From contig NW_026646047.1 in assembly GCF_949987535.1 (NCBI RefSeq), positions 62,001 to 126,000 on the forward strand: a stretch of DNA of 64,000 nt. Reading direction: 5' to 3'. How positions within the stretch are numbered: position 1 is the stretch's first letter; the number at the start of each line of letters is the position of its first letter. This DNA is from Balaenoptera acutorostrata (taxonomy: Eukaryota > Chordata > Mammalia > Artiodactyla > Balaenopteridae). Below are positions 23,915 to 36,830 of the stretch, in pieces. The position numbers and the translations under genes are program-made. The notes below the pieces were generated by a model. The model was not told the origin of the DNA. It did no database searches and saw only the letters and a program-made list of their open reading frames with translations.

Positions 23915-25578
23915 GTGTCTAAACTCTTCTCCATGGCTGGACCCCCAAATAATATTCCTTTACGTGCTAAGGGGTATCTAGAGAGTGGGATAGGTTTAAT
24001 AAGTAACCTCACCCTATCGCATACCCTAACCCTAACCCCTACCCTAACCCTAACGCGTACCCTAATCCTAACCCGTACCGTAAACCGAGCCCTAACCCTA
24101 ACACTAACCCTAACCCTAACCCTAACCCATACCCTACGCCCTACCCGAACCCCTCCCCGAACCCGTACCCTAAGCCGTACCCTAACCCTAACCCTATCCC
24201 TAAGCTACCCTTGACTGCTTCTGCCTCCAATAGATTTCCTAAGCACTAGTGTTTTAAGGAACAGGTTAAAAAGAGAATCCTAATGTGATTTCTTGATAAT
24301 GGGTGTGTTCCTTATCTTCTCCTAGTGTCTAAACACTTCTCCATGGCTGGACCCCCAAATAATATTCCTTTACGTGCTAAGGGGTATCTAGAGAGTGGGA
24401 TAGGTTTAATAACTAACCTCACCCTATCGCGTACCCTAACCCTAACCCCTACCCTAACACTAACGCGTACCCTAATCCTAACCCGTACCCTAAACCGAGC
24501 CCTAACCCTAACACTAACCCTAACCCTAACCCTAAACCATACCCTACGCCCTACCCGAACCCCTCCCCGAACCCGTACCCTAAGCCGTACCCTAACCCTC
24601 ACCCTCACCCTAACCCTAACCCTAAGCTACCCTTGGCTGCTTCTGCCTCCAATAGAATTCCTAAGCACTAGTGTTTTAAGGAACAGGTTAAAAAGAGAAT
24701 CCTAATGTGATTTCTTTATAATGGGTGTGTTCCTTATCTTCTCCTAGTGTCTAAGCTCTTCTCCATGGCTGGACCCCCAAATAATATTCCTTTACGTGCT
24801 AAGGGGTATCTAGAGAGTGGGATAGGTTTAATAACTACTCTCACCCTAAAGCGTACCCTAACCCTAACCCCTACCCTAACCCTAACGCGTACCCTAATCC
24901 TAACCCGTACCCTAAACCGAGCCCTAACCCTAACACTAACCCTAACCCTAACCCTAACCCATACCCTACGCCCTACCCGAACCCCTCCCCGAACCCGTAC
25001 CCTAAGCCGTACCCTAACCCTCACCCTAAACCTAAGCTACCCTTGACTGCTTCTGCCTCCAATAGATTTCCTAAGCACTAGTGTTTTAAGGAACAGGTTA
25101 AAAAGAGAATCCTAATGTGATTTCTTGATAATGGGTGTGTTCCTTATCTTCTCCTCGTGTCTAAACTCTTCTCCATGGCTGGACCCCCAAATAATATTCC
25201 TTTACGTGCTCAGGGATATCTAGAGAGTGGGATAGGTTTAATAACAACCCTCACCCTAACGCGTACCCTAACCCTAAACCCTACCCTAACCCTAACGCGT
25301 ACCCTAATCCTAACCCGTACCCTAAACCGAGCCCTAACCCTAACACTAACCCTAACCCTAACCCTAACCCATACCCTACGCCCTACCCGAACCCCTCCCC
25401 GAACCCGTACCCTAAGCCATACCCTAACCCTCACCCTAACCCTAAACCTAACCCTAAGCTACCCTTGACTGCTTCTGCCTCCAATAGATTTCCTAAGCAC
25501 TAGTGTTTTAAGGAACAGGTTAAAAAGAGAATCCTAATGTGATTTCTTGATAATGGGTGTGTTCCTTATTTTCTCCTA
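23915..25578 (+). repeat. Higher-order block S-N'-K'-Q, 1,664 bp (second reference form)
   Basis: Starts: 23915 S, 24325 N', 24747 K', 25157 Q. K' is a mosaic with a K front (CTACTCTCACCCTAAAGCG) and a short N-like tail (CCTCACCCTAAACCTAAG), 410 bp. N' has AAACACTTCTCC, a mark of class D. The core after N' carries GAATTC and, privately, TTGGCTGC and TTCTTTATAATGG. Confidence 0.92.
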
Positions 25579-27242
25579 GTGTCTAAACTCTTCTCCATGG
25601 CTGGACCCCCAAATAATATTCCTTTACGTGCTAAGGGGTATCTAGAGAGTGGGATAGGTTTAATAAGTAACCTCACCCTATCGCATACCCTAACCCTAAC
25701 CCCTACCCTAACCCTAACGCGTACCCTAATCCTAACCCGTACCGTAAACCGAGCCCTAACCCTAACACTAACCCTAACCCTAACCCTAACCCATACCCTA
25801 CGCCCTACCCGAACCCCTCCCCGAACCCGTACCCTAAGCCGTACCCTAACCCTAACCCTATCCCTAAGCTACCCTTGACTGCTTCTGCCTCCAATAGATT
25901 TCCTAAGCACTAGTGTTTTAAGGAACAGGTTAAAAAGAGAATCCTAATGTGATTTCTTGATAATGGGTGTGTTCCTTATCTTCTCCTAGTGTCTAAACTC
26001 TTCTCCATGGCTGGACCCCCAAATAATATTCCTTTACGTGCTAAGGGGTATCTAGAGAGTGGGATAGGTTTAATAACTACCCTCACCCTAACGCGTACCC
26101 TAACCCTAACCCCTACCCTAACCCTAACGCGTACCCTAATCCTAACCCGTACCCTAAACCGAGCCCTAACCCTAACATTAGCGCTAACCCTAACCCTAAC
26201 CCATACCCTACGCCCTACCCGAATGCCTCCCCGAACCCGTACCCTAAGCCGTACCCTAAACCTCCCCCTCACCCTTACCCTAACCCTAAGCTACCCTTGA
26301 CTGCTTCTGCCTCCAATAGATTTCCTAAGCACTAGTGTTTTAAGGAACAAGTTAAAAAGAGAATCCTAATGTGATTTCTTGATAATGGGTGTGTTCCTTA
26401 TCTTCTCCTAGTGTCTAAGCTCTTCTCCATGGCTGGACCCCCAAATAATATTCCTTTACGTGCTAAGGGGTATCTAGAGAGTGGGATAGGTTTAATAACT
26501 ACTCTCACCCTAAAGCGTACCCTAACCCTAACCCCTACCCTAACCCTAACGCGTACCCTAATCCTAACCCGTACCCTAAACCGAGCCCTAACCCTAACAC
26601 TAACCCTAACCCTAACCCTAACCCATACCCTACGCCCTACCCGAACCCCTCCCCGAACCCGTACCCTAAGCCGTATCCTAACCCTCACCCTAAACCTAAG
26701 CTACCCTTGACTGCTTCTGCCTCCAATAGATTTCCTAAGCACTAGTGTTTTAAGGAACAGGTTAAAAAGAGAATCCTAATGTGATTTCTTGATAATGGGT
26801 GTGTTCCTTATCTTCTCCTCGTGTCTAAACTCTTCTCCATGGCTGGACCCCCAAATAATATTCCTTTACGTGCTCAGGGATATCTAGAGAGTGGGATAGG
26901 TTTAATAACAACCCTCACCCTAACGCGTACCCTAACCCTAAACCCTACCCTAACCCTAACGCGTACCCTAATCCTAACCCGTACCCTAAACCGAGCCCTA
27001 ACCCTAACACTAACCCTAACCCTAACCCTAACCCATACCCTACGCCCTACCCGAACCCCTCCCCGAACCCGTACCCTAAGCCATACCCTAACCCTCACCC
27101 TAACCCTAAACCTAACCCTAAGCTACCCTTGACTGCTTCTGCCTCCAATAGATTTCCTAAGCACTAGTGTTTTAAGGAACAGGTTAAAAAGAGAATCCTA
27201 ATGTGATTTCTTGATAATGGGTGTGTTCCTTATTTTCTCCTA
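25579..27242 (+). repeat. Block S-A-K'-Q, 1,664 bp
   Basis: Starts: 25579 S, 25989 A, 26411 K', 26821 Q. Same length as S-N'-K'-Q but with A in the second place. K' has a private CCGTATCC. The A-to-K' junction has the expected ACAAG core variant. Confidence 0.9.
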
Positions 27243-28484
27243 GTGTCTAAACTCTTCTCCATGGCTGGACCCCCAAATAATATTCCTTTACGTGCTAAGG
27301 GGTATCTAGAGAGTGGGATAGGTTTAATACGTAACCTCACCCTATCGCATACCCTAACCCTAACCCCTACCCTAACCCTAACGCGTACCCTAATCCTAAC
27401 CCGTACCGTAAACCGAGCCCTAACCCTAACACTAACCCTAACCCTAACCCTAACCCATACCCTACGCCCTACCCGAACCCCTCCCCGAACCCGTACCCTA
27501 AGCCGTACCCTAACCCTAACCCTATCCCTAAGCTACCCTTGACTGCTTCTGCCTCCAATAGATTTCCTAAGCAGTAGTGTTTTAAGGAACAGGTTAAAAA
27601 GAGAATCCTAATGTGATTTCTTGATAATGGGTGTGTTCCTTATCTTCTCCTAGTGTCTAAACTCTTCTCCATGGCTGGACCCCCAAAAAATATTCCTTTA
27701 CGTGCTAAGGGGTATCTAGAGAGTGGGATAGGTTTAATAACTAACCTCACCCTATCGCGTACCCTAACCCTAACCCCTACCCTAACGCTAACGCGTACCC
27801 TAATCCTAACCCGTACCCTAAACCGAGCCCTAACCCTAACACTAACCCTAACCCTAACCCTAACCCATACCCTACGCCCTACCCGAACCCCTCCCCGAAC
27901 CCGTACCCTAAGCCGTACCCTAACCCTCACCCTAAACCTAAGCTACCCTTGACTGCTTCTGCCTCCAATAGATTTCCTAAGCACTAGTGTTTTAAGGAAC
28001 AGGTTAAAAAGAGAATCCTAATGTGATTTCTTGATAATGGGTGTGTTCCTTATCTTCTCCTCGTGTCTAAACTCTTCTCCATGGCTGGACCCCCAAATAA
28101 TATTCCTTTACGTGCTCAGGGATATCTAGAGAGTGGGATAGGTTTAATAACAACCCTCACCCTAACGCGTACCCTAACCCTAAACCCTACCCTAACCCTA
28201 ACGCGTACCCTAATCCTAACCCGTACCCTAAACCGAGCCCTAACCCTAACACTAACCCTAACCCTAACCCTAACCCATACCCTACGCCCTACCCGAACCC
28301 CTCCCCGAACCCGTACCCTAAGCCATACCCTAACCCTCACCCTAACCCTAAACCTAACCCTAAGCTACCCTTGACTGCTTCTGCCTCCAATAGATTTCCT
28401 AAGCACTAGTGTTTTAAGGAACAGGTTAAAAAGAGAATCCTAATGTGATTTCTTGATAATGGGTGTGTTCCTTATTTTCTCCTA
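27243..28484 (+). repeat. Block S-N-Q, 1,242 bp
   Basis: Starts: 27243 S, 27653 N, 28063 Q. S has TAATACGTAACC in place of TAATAAGTAACC, a mark shared only with the next S at 28485, which shows local duplication of S. N has private CCAAAAAATATT and CTAACGCTAACGCG. The core at about 27572 reads GCAGTAGTG, breaking the CACTAGTG palindrome. Confidence 0.9.
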
Positions 28485-29316
28485 GTGTCTAAACTCTTCT
28501 CCATGGCTGGACCCCCAAATAATATTCCTTTACGTGCTAAGGGGTATCTAGAGAGTGGGATAGGTTTAATACGTAACCTCACCCTATCGCATACCCTAAC
28601 CCTAACCCCTACCCTAACCCTAACGCGTACCCTAATCCTAACCCGTACCGTAAACCGAGCCCTAACCCTAACACTAACCCTAACCCTAACCCTAACCCAT
28701 ACCCTACGCCCTACCCGAACCCCTCCCCGAACCCGTACCCTAAGCCGTACCCTAACCCTAACCCTATCCCTAAGCTACCCTTGACTGCTTCTGCCTCCAA
28801 TAGATTTCCTAAGCACTAGTGTTTTAAGGAACAGGTTAAAAAGAGAATCCTAATGTGATTTCTTGATAATGGGTGTGTTCCTTATCTTCTCCTAGTGTCT
28901 AAACTCTTCTCCATGGCTGGACCCCCAAATAATATTCCTTTACGTGCTAAGGGGTATCTAGAGAGTGGGATAGGTTTAATAACTAACCTCACCCTATCGC
29001 GTACCCTAACCCTAACCCCTACCCTAACACTAACGCGTACCCTAATCCTAACCCGTACCCTAAACCGAGCCCTAACCCTAACACTAACCCTAACCCTAAC
29101 CCTAAACCATACCCTACGCCCTACCCGAACCCCTCCCCGAACTCGTACCCTAAGCCGTACCCTAACCCTCACCCTCACCCTAACCCTAACCCTAAGCTAC
29201 CCTTGACTGCTTCTGCCTCCAATAGAATTCCTAAGCACTAGTGTTTTAAGGAACAGGTTAAAAAGAGAATCCTAATGTGATTTCTTGATAATGGGTGTGT
29301 TCCTTATCTTCTCCTA
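28485..29316 (+). repeat. Monomer pair S-N', 832 bp
   Basis: Starts: 28485 S (with TAATACG), 28895 N' (422 bp). The core after N' has GAATTC, leading into the K that opens the 3,335-bp duplication. N' has a private CGAACTCGTACC, a change also seen independently or by conversion in N at 48082 and 51838. Confidence 0.88.
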
Positions 29317-32300
29317 GTGTCTAAGCTCTTCTCCATGGCTGGACCCCCAAATAATATTCCTTTACGTGCTAAGGGGTATCTAGAGAGTGGGATAGGTTTA
29401 ATAACTACTCTCACCCTAAAGCGTACCCTAACCCTAACCCCTACCCTAACCCTAACGCGTACCCTAATCCTAACCCGTACCCTAAACCGAGCCCTAACCC
29501 TAACACTAACCCTAACCCTAACCCTAATCCTAACCCATACCCTACGCCCTACCCTAACCCCTCCCCGAACCCGTACCCTATGCCGTACACTAACCCTCAC
29601 CCTAACTCTAACTCTAACCCTAAGCTACCCTTGATTGCTTCTGCCTCCAATAGAATTCCTAAGCACTAGTGTTTTAAGGAACAGGTTAAAAAGAGAATCC
29701 TAATGTGATTTCTTGATAATGGGTGTGTTCCTTATCTTCTCCTAGTGTCTAAACTCTTCTCCATGGCTGGACCCCCAAATAATATTCCTTTACGTGCTAA
29801 GGGGTATCTAGAGAGTGGGATAGGTTTAATAACTACCCTCACCCTAACGCGTACCCTAACCCTAACCCCTACCCTAACCCTAACGCGTACCCTAATCCTA
29901 ACCCGTACCCTAAACCGAGCCCGAACCCTAACACTAACCCTAACCCTAACCCTAACCCATACCCTACGCCCTACCCGAACCCCTCCCCGAAACCCGTACC
30001 CTAAGCCATACCCTAACCCTCACCCTAACCCTAACCCTAACCCTAAGCTACCCTTGACTGCTTCTGCCTCCAATAGATTTCCTAAGCACTAGTGTTTTAA
30101 GGAACAGGTTAAAAAGAGAATCCTAATGTGATTTCGTGATAATGGGTTTGTTCCTTATATTCTCCTAGTGTCTAAACACTTCTCCATAGCTGGACCCCCA
30201 AATAATATTCCTTTACGTGCTAGGGGGTATCTAGAGCGTGGGATAGGTTTAATAACTACCCTCACCCTAACGCGTACCCTAACCCTAACACCTACCCTAA
30301 CCCTAACGCGTAACCTAATCCTAACCCGTACCCTAAACCGAGCCCTAACCCTAACACTAACCCTACCCCTAACCCTAACCCATACCCTACGCCCTACCCG
30401 AACCCCTCCCCGAACCCGTACCCTAAGCCATACCCTAAACCTAACCCTAACCCTAAGCTACCCTTGACTGCTTCTGCCTCCAATAGATTTCCTAAGCACT
30501 AGTGTTTTAAGGAACAGGTTAAAAAGAGAATCCTAATGTGATTTCTTGATAATGGGTGTGTTCCTTATCTTCTCCTCGTGTCTAAACTCTTCTCCATGGC
30601 TGGACCCCCAAATAATATTCCTTTACGTGCTCAGGGGTATCTAGAGAGTGGGATAGGTTTAATAACAACCCTCACCCTAACGCGTACCCGAACCCTAAAC
30701 CCTACCCTAACCCTAACGCGTACCCTAATCCTAACCCGTACCCTAAACCGAGCCCTAACCTTAACACTAACCCTAACCCTAACCCTAACCCATACCCTAC
30801 GCCCTACCCGAACCCCTCCCCGAACCCGTACCCTAAGCCATACCCTAACCCTCACCCTAACCCTAAACCTAGCCCTAAGCTACCCTTGACTGCTTCTGCC
30901 TCCAATAGATTTCCTAAGCACTAGTGTTTTAAGGAACAGGTTAAAAAGAGAATCCTAATGTGATTTCTTGATAATGGGTGTGTTCCTTATCTTCTCCTAG
31001 TGTCTAAACTCTTCTCCATGGCTGGACCCCCAAATAATATTCCTTTACGTGCTAAGGGGTATCTAGAGAGTGGGATAGGTTTAATAACTAACCTCACCCT
31101 ATCGCGTACCCTAACCCTAACCCCTACCCTAACACTAACGCGTACCCTAATCCTAACCCGTACCCTAAACCGAGCCCTAACCCTAACACTAACCCTAACC
31201 CTAACCCTAAACCATACCCTACGCCCTACCCGAACCCCTCCCCGAACCCGTACCCTAAGCCGTACCCTAACCCTAACCCTATCCCTAAGCTACCCTTGAC
31301 TGCTTCTGCCTCCAATAGATTTCCTAAGCACTAGTGTTTTAAGGAACAGGTTAAAAAGAGAATCCTAATGTGATTTCTTGATAATGGGTGTGTTCCTTAT
31401 CTTCTCCTAGTGTCTAAACTCTTCTCCATGGCTGGACCCCCAAATAATATTCCTTTACGTGCTAAGGGGTATCTAGAGAGTGGGATAGGTTTAATAACTA
31501 ACCTCACCCTATCGCGTACCCTAACCCTAACCCCTACCCTAACACTAACGCGTACCCTAATCCTAACCCGTACCCTAAACCGAGCCCTAACCCTAACACT
31601 AACCCTAACCCTAACCCTAACCCATACCCTACGCCCTACCCGAACCCCTCCCCGAACCCGTACCCTAAGCCGTACCCTAACCCTCACCCTAAACCTAAGC
31701 TACCCTTGACTGCTTCTGCCTCCAATAGATTTCCTAAGCACTAGTGTTTTAAGGAACAGGTTAAAAAGAGAATCCTAATGTGATTTCTTGATAATGGGTG
31801 TGTTCCTTATCTTCTCCTCGTGTCTAAACTCTTCTCCATGGCTGGACCCCCAAATAATATTCCTTTACGTGCTCAGGGATATCTAGAGAGTGGGATAGGT
31901 TTAATAACAACCCTCACCCTAACGCGTACCCTAACACTAAACCCTACCCTAACCCTAACGCGTACCCTAATCCTAACCCGTACCCTAAACCGAGCCCTAA
32001 CCCTAACACTAACCCTAACCCTAACCCTAACCCATACCCTACGCCCTACCCGAACCCCTCCCCGAACCCGTACCCTAAGCCGAACCCTAACCCTCACCCT
32101 AAACCTAAGCTACCCTTGACTGCTTCTGCCTCCAATAGATTTCCTAAGCACTAGTGTTTTAAGGAACAGGTTAAAAAGAGAATCCTAATGTGATTTCTTG
32201 ATAATGGGTGTGTTCCTTATCTTCTCCTCGTGTCTAAACTCTTCTCCATGGCTGGACCCCCAAATAATATTCCTTTACGTGCTCAGGGATATCTAGAGAG

Positions 32301-32651
32301 TGGGATAGGTTTAATAACAACCCTCACCCTAACGCGTACCCTAACCCTAAACCCTACCCTAACCCTAACGCGTACCCTAATCCTAACCCGTACCCTAAAC
32401 CGAGCCCTAACCCTAACACTAACCCTAACCCTAACCCTAACCCATACCCTACGCCCTACCCGAACCCCTCCCCGAACCCGTACCCTAAGCCATACCCTAA
32501 CCCTCACCCTAACCCTAAACCTAACCCTAAGCTACCCTTGACTGCTTCTGCCTCCAATAGATTTCCTAAGCACTAGTGTTTTAAGGAACAGGTTAAAAAG
32601 AGAATCCTAATGTGATTTCTTGATAATGGGTGTGTTCCTTATCTTCTCCTA
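29317..32651 (+). repeat. Duplicated block copy 1: K-T-D-Q'-N'/S-N-Q-Q, 3,335 bp
   Basis: Starts: 29317 K, 29745 T (423 bp), 30168 D, 30578 Q', 31000 N'/S mosaic, 31410 N, 31820 Q with N-like tail (410 bp), 32230 Q. Marks shared with the copy starting at 32652: CCGTACACTAACC in K, CCCGAAACCCG in T, the whole set of D changes, and GCTCAGGGGTATC with CCTTAACAC in Q'. The extra Q at 31820 is absent from copy 2. Confidence 0.91.
30168..30577 (+). repeat. Divergent class D monomer
   Basis: Most diverged class in the window. The preceding core has TTTCGTGATAATGGGTTTG and TTATATTCTCC. The monomer has AAACACTTCTCCATAGC (loss of CCATGG), GCTAGGGGGTATC, AGAGCGTGGG, AACACCTACC, GCGTAACC and CCCTACCCCTAACC. 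Its tail is Q-like (CCATACCC) but shorter. Sister copies are at 33503 and, as a front half only, 54322. Confidence 0.9.
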
Positions 32652-35576
32652 GTGTCTAAGCTCTTCTCCATGGCTGGACCCCCAAATAATATTCCTTTAC
32701 GTGCTAAGGGGTATCTAGAGAGTGGGATAGGTTTAATAACTACTCTCACCCTAAAGCGTACCCTAACCCTAACCCCTACCCTAACCCTAACGCGTACCCT
32801 AATCCTAACCCGTACCCTAAACCGAGCCCTAACCCTAACACTAACCCTAACCCTAACCCTAATCCTAACCCATACCCTACGCCCTACCCTAACCCCTCCC
32901 CGAACCCGTACCCTATGCCGTACACTAACCCTCACCCTAACTCTAACTCTAACCCTAAGCTACCCTTGATTGCTTCTGCCTCCAATAGAATTCCTAAGCA
33001 CTAGTGTTTTAAGGAACAGGTTAAAAAGAGAATCCTAATGTGATTTCTTGATAATGGGTGTGTTCCTTATCTTCTCCTAGTGTCTAAACTCTTCTCCATG
33101 GCTGGACCCCCAAATAATATTCCTTTACGTGCTAAGGGGTATCTAGAGAGTGGGATAGGTTTAATAACTACCCTCACCCTAACGCGTACCCTAACCCTAA
33201 CCCCTACCCTAACCCTAACGCGTACCCTAATCCTAACCCGTACCCTAAACCGAGCCCGAACCCTAACACTAACCCTAACCCTAACCCTAACCCATACCCT
33301 ACGCCCTACCCGAACCCCTCCCCGAAACCCGTACCCTAAGCCATACCCTAACCCTCACCCTAACCCTAACCCTAACCCTAAGCTACCCTTGACTGCTTCT
33401 GCCTCCAATAGATTTCCTAAGCACTAGTGTTTTAAGGAACAGGTTAAAAAGAGAATCCTAATGTGATTTCGTGATAATGGGTTTGTTCCTTATATTCTCC
33501 TAGTGTCTAAACACTTCTCCATAGCTGGACCCCCAAATAATATCCCTTAACGTGCTAGGGGGTATCTAGAGCGTGGGATAGGTTTAATAACTACCCTCAC
33601 CCTAACGCGTACCCTAACCCTAACACCTACCCTAACCCTAACGCGTAACCTAATCCTAACCCGTACCCTAAACCGAGCCCTAACCCTAACACTAACCCTA
33701 CCCCTAACCCTAACCCATACCCTACGCCCTACCCGAACCCCTCCCCGAACCCGTACCCTAAGCCGTACCCTAAACCTAAACCTAACCCTAAGCTACCCTT
33801 GACTGCTTCTGCCTCCAATAGATGTCCTAAGCACTAGTGTTTTAAGGAACAGGTTAAAAAGAGAATCCTAATGTGATTTCTTGATAATGGGTGTGTTCCT
33901 TATCTTCTCCTCGTGTCTAAACTCTTCTCCATGGCTGGACCCCCAAATAATATTCCTTTACGTGCTCAGGGGTATCTAGAGAGTGGGATAGGTTTAATAA
34001 CAACCCTCACCCTAATGCGTACCCGAACCCTAAACCCTACCCTAACCCTAACGCGTACCCTAATCCTAACCCGTACCCTAAACCGAGCCCTAACCTTAAC
34101 ACTAACCCTAACCCTAACCCTAACCCATACCCTACGCCCTACCCGAACCCCTCCCCGAACCCGTACCCTAAGCCATACCCTAACCCTCACCCTAACCCTA
34201 AACCTAACCCTAAGCTACCCTTGACTGCTTCTGCCTCCAATAGATTTCCTAAGCACTAGTGTTTTAAGGAACAGGTTAAAAAGAGAATCCTAATGTGATT
34301 TCTTGATAATGGGTGTGTTCCTTATTTTCTCCTAGTTTCTAAACTCTTCTCCATGGCTGGACCACCAAATAATATTCCTTTACGTGCTAAGGGGTATCTA
34401 GAGAGTGGGATAGGTTTAATAACTAACCTCACCCTATCGCGTACCCTAACCCTAACCCCTACCCTAACACTAACGCGTACCCTAATCCTAACCCGTACCC
34501 TAAACCGAGCCCTAACCCTAACACTAACCCTAACCCTAACCCTAAACCATACCCTACGCCCTACCCGAACCCCTCCCCGAACCCGTACCCTAAGCCGTAC
34601 CCTAACCCTAACCCTATCCCTAAGCTACCCTTGACTGCTTCTGCCTCCAATAGATTTCCTAAGCACTAGTGTTTTAAGGAACAGGTTAAAAAGAGAATGC
34701 TAATGTGATTTCTTGATAATGGGTGTGTTCCTTATCTTCTCCTAGTGTCTAAACTCTTCTCCATGGCTGGACCCCCAAATAATATTCCTTTACGTGCTAA
34801 GGGGTATCTAGAGAGTGGGATAGGTTTAATAACTAACCTCACCCTATCGCGTACCCTAACCCTAACCCCTACCCTAACACTAACGCGTACCCTAATCCTA
34901 ACCCGTACCCTAAACCGAGCCCTAACCCTAACACTAACCCTAACCCTAACCCTAACCCATACCCTACGCCCTACCCGAACCCCTCCCCGAACCCGTACCC
35001 TAAGCCGTACCCTAACCCTCACACTAAACCTAAGCTACCCTTGACTGCTTCTGCCTCCAATAGATTTCCTAAGCACTAGTGTTTTAAGGAACAGGTTAAA
35101 AAGAGAATCCTAATGTGATTTCTTGATAATGGGTGTGTTCCTTATCTTCTCCTCGTGTCTAAACTCTTCTCCATGGCTGGACCCCCAAATAATATTCCTT
35201 TACGTGCTCAGGGATATCTAGAGAGTGGGATAGGTTTAATAACAACCCTCACCCTAACGCGTACCCTAACCCTAAACCCTACCCTAACCCTAACGCGTAC
35301 CCTAATCCTAACCCGTACCCTAAACCGAGCCCTAACCCTAACACTAACCCTAACCCTAACCCTAACCCATACCCTACGCCCTACCCGAACCCCTCCCCGA
35401 ACCCGTACCCTAAGCCATACCCTAACCCTCACCCTAACCCTAAACCTAACCCTAAGCTACCCTTGACTGCTTCTGCCTCCAATAGATTTCCTAAGCACTA
35501 GTGTTTTAAGGAACAGGTTAAAAAGAGAATCCTAATGTGATTTCTTGATAATGGGTGTGTTCCTTATTTTCTCCTA
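32652..35576 (+). repeat. Duplicated block copy 2: K-T-D-Q'-N'/S-N-Q, 2,925 bp
   Basis: Starts: 32652 K, 33080 T (423 bp), 33503 D, 33913 Q', 34335 N'/S, 34745 N, 35155 Q. It matches the copy at 29317 monomer for monomer apart from the missing extra Q. New private changes: TATCCCTTAACG in D at about 33542, CCTAATGCG in Q', GTTTCT for GTGTCT at the start of 34335 with GGACCACC, and CACACTAAACC in N. Confidence 0.91.
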
Positions 35577-36830
35577 GTGTCTAAACTCTTCTCCATGGCT
35601 GGACCCCCAAATAATATTCCTTTACGTGCTAAGGGGTATCTAGAGAGTGGGATAGGTTTAATAAGTAACCTCACCCTATCTCATACCCTAACCCTAACCC
35701 CTACCCTAACACTAACGCGTACCCTAATCCTAACCCGTACCGTAAACCGAGCCCTAACCCTAACACTAACCCTAACCCTAACCCTAACCCATACCCTACG
35801 CCCTACCCGAACCCCTCCCCGAACCCGTACCCTAAGCCGTACCCTAACCCTAACCCTATCCCTAAGCTACCCTTGACTGCTTCTGCCTCCAATAGATTTC
35901 CTAAGCACTAGTGTTTTAAGGAACAGGTTAAAAAGAGAATCCTAATGTGATTTCTTGATAATGGGTGTGTTCCTTATCTTCTCCTAGTGTCTAAACTCTT
36001 CTCCATGGCTGGACCCCCAAATAATATTCCTTTACGTGCTAAGGGGTATCTAGAGAGTGGGATAGGTTTAATAACTAACCTCACCCTATCGCGTACCCTA
36101 ACCCTAACCCCTACCCTAACACTAACGCGTACCCTAATCCTAACCCGTACCCTAAACCGAGCCCTAACCCTAACACTAACCCTAACCCTAACCCTAAACC
36201 ATACCCTACGCCCTACCCGAACCCCTCCCCGAACCCGTACCCTAAGCCGTACCCTAACCCTCACCCTCACCCTAACCCTAACCCTAAGCTACCCTTGACT
36301 GCTTCTGCCTCCAATAGAATTCCTAAGCACTAGTGTTTTAAGGAACAGGTTAAAAAGAGAATCCTAATGTGATTTCTTGATAATGGGTGTGTTCCTTATC
36401 TTCTCCTAGTGTCTAAGCTCTTCTCCATGGCTGGACCCCCAAATAATATTCCTTTACGTGCTAAGGGGTATCTAGAGAGTGGGATAGGTTTAATAACTAC
36501 TCTCACCCTAAAGCGTACCCTAACCCTAACCCCTACCCTAACCCTAACGCGTACCCTAATCCTAACCCGTACCCTAAACCGAGCCCTAACCCTAACACTA
36601 GCCCTAACCCTAACCCTAACCCATACCCTACGCCCTACCCGAACCCCTCCCCGAACCCGTACCCTAAGCCGTACCCTAACCCTCACCCTAACCCTAACCC
36701 TAACCCTAAGCTACCCTTGACGGCTTCTGCCTCCAATAGATTTCCTAAGCACTAGTGTTTTAAGGAACATGTTAAAAAGAGAATCCTTATGTGATTTCTT
36801 GATAATGGGTGTGTTCCTTATCTTCTCCTC
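35577..36830 (+). repeat. Block S-N'-K'(long), 1,254 bp
   Basis: Starts: 35577 S, 35987 N', 36409 K' (422 bp). S is a mosaic with CTATCTCAT and an N-type ACACTAACGCG. The K' here keeps a longer tail and has AACACTAGCCC. The core after it has private CGGCTTCTGCC, GGAACATGTT and AATCCTTATG, an unusual density of core changes. Confidence 0.87.
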
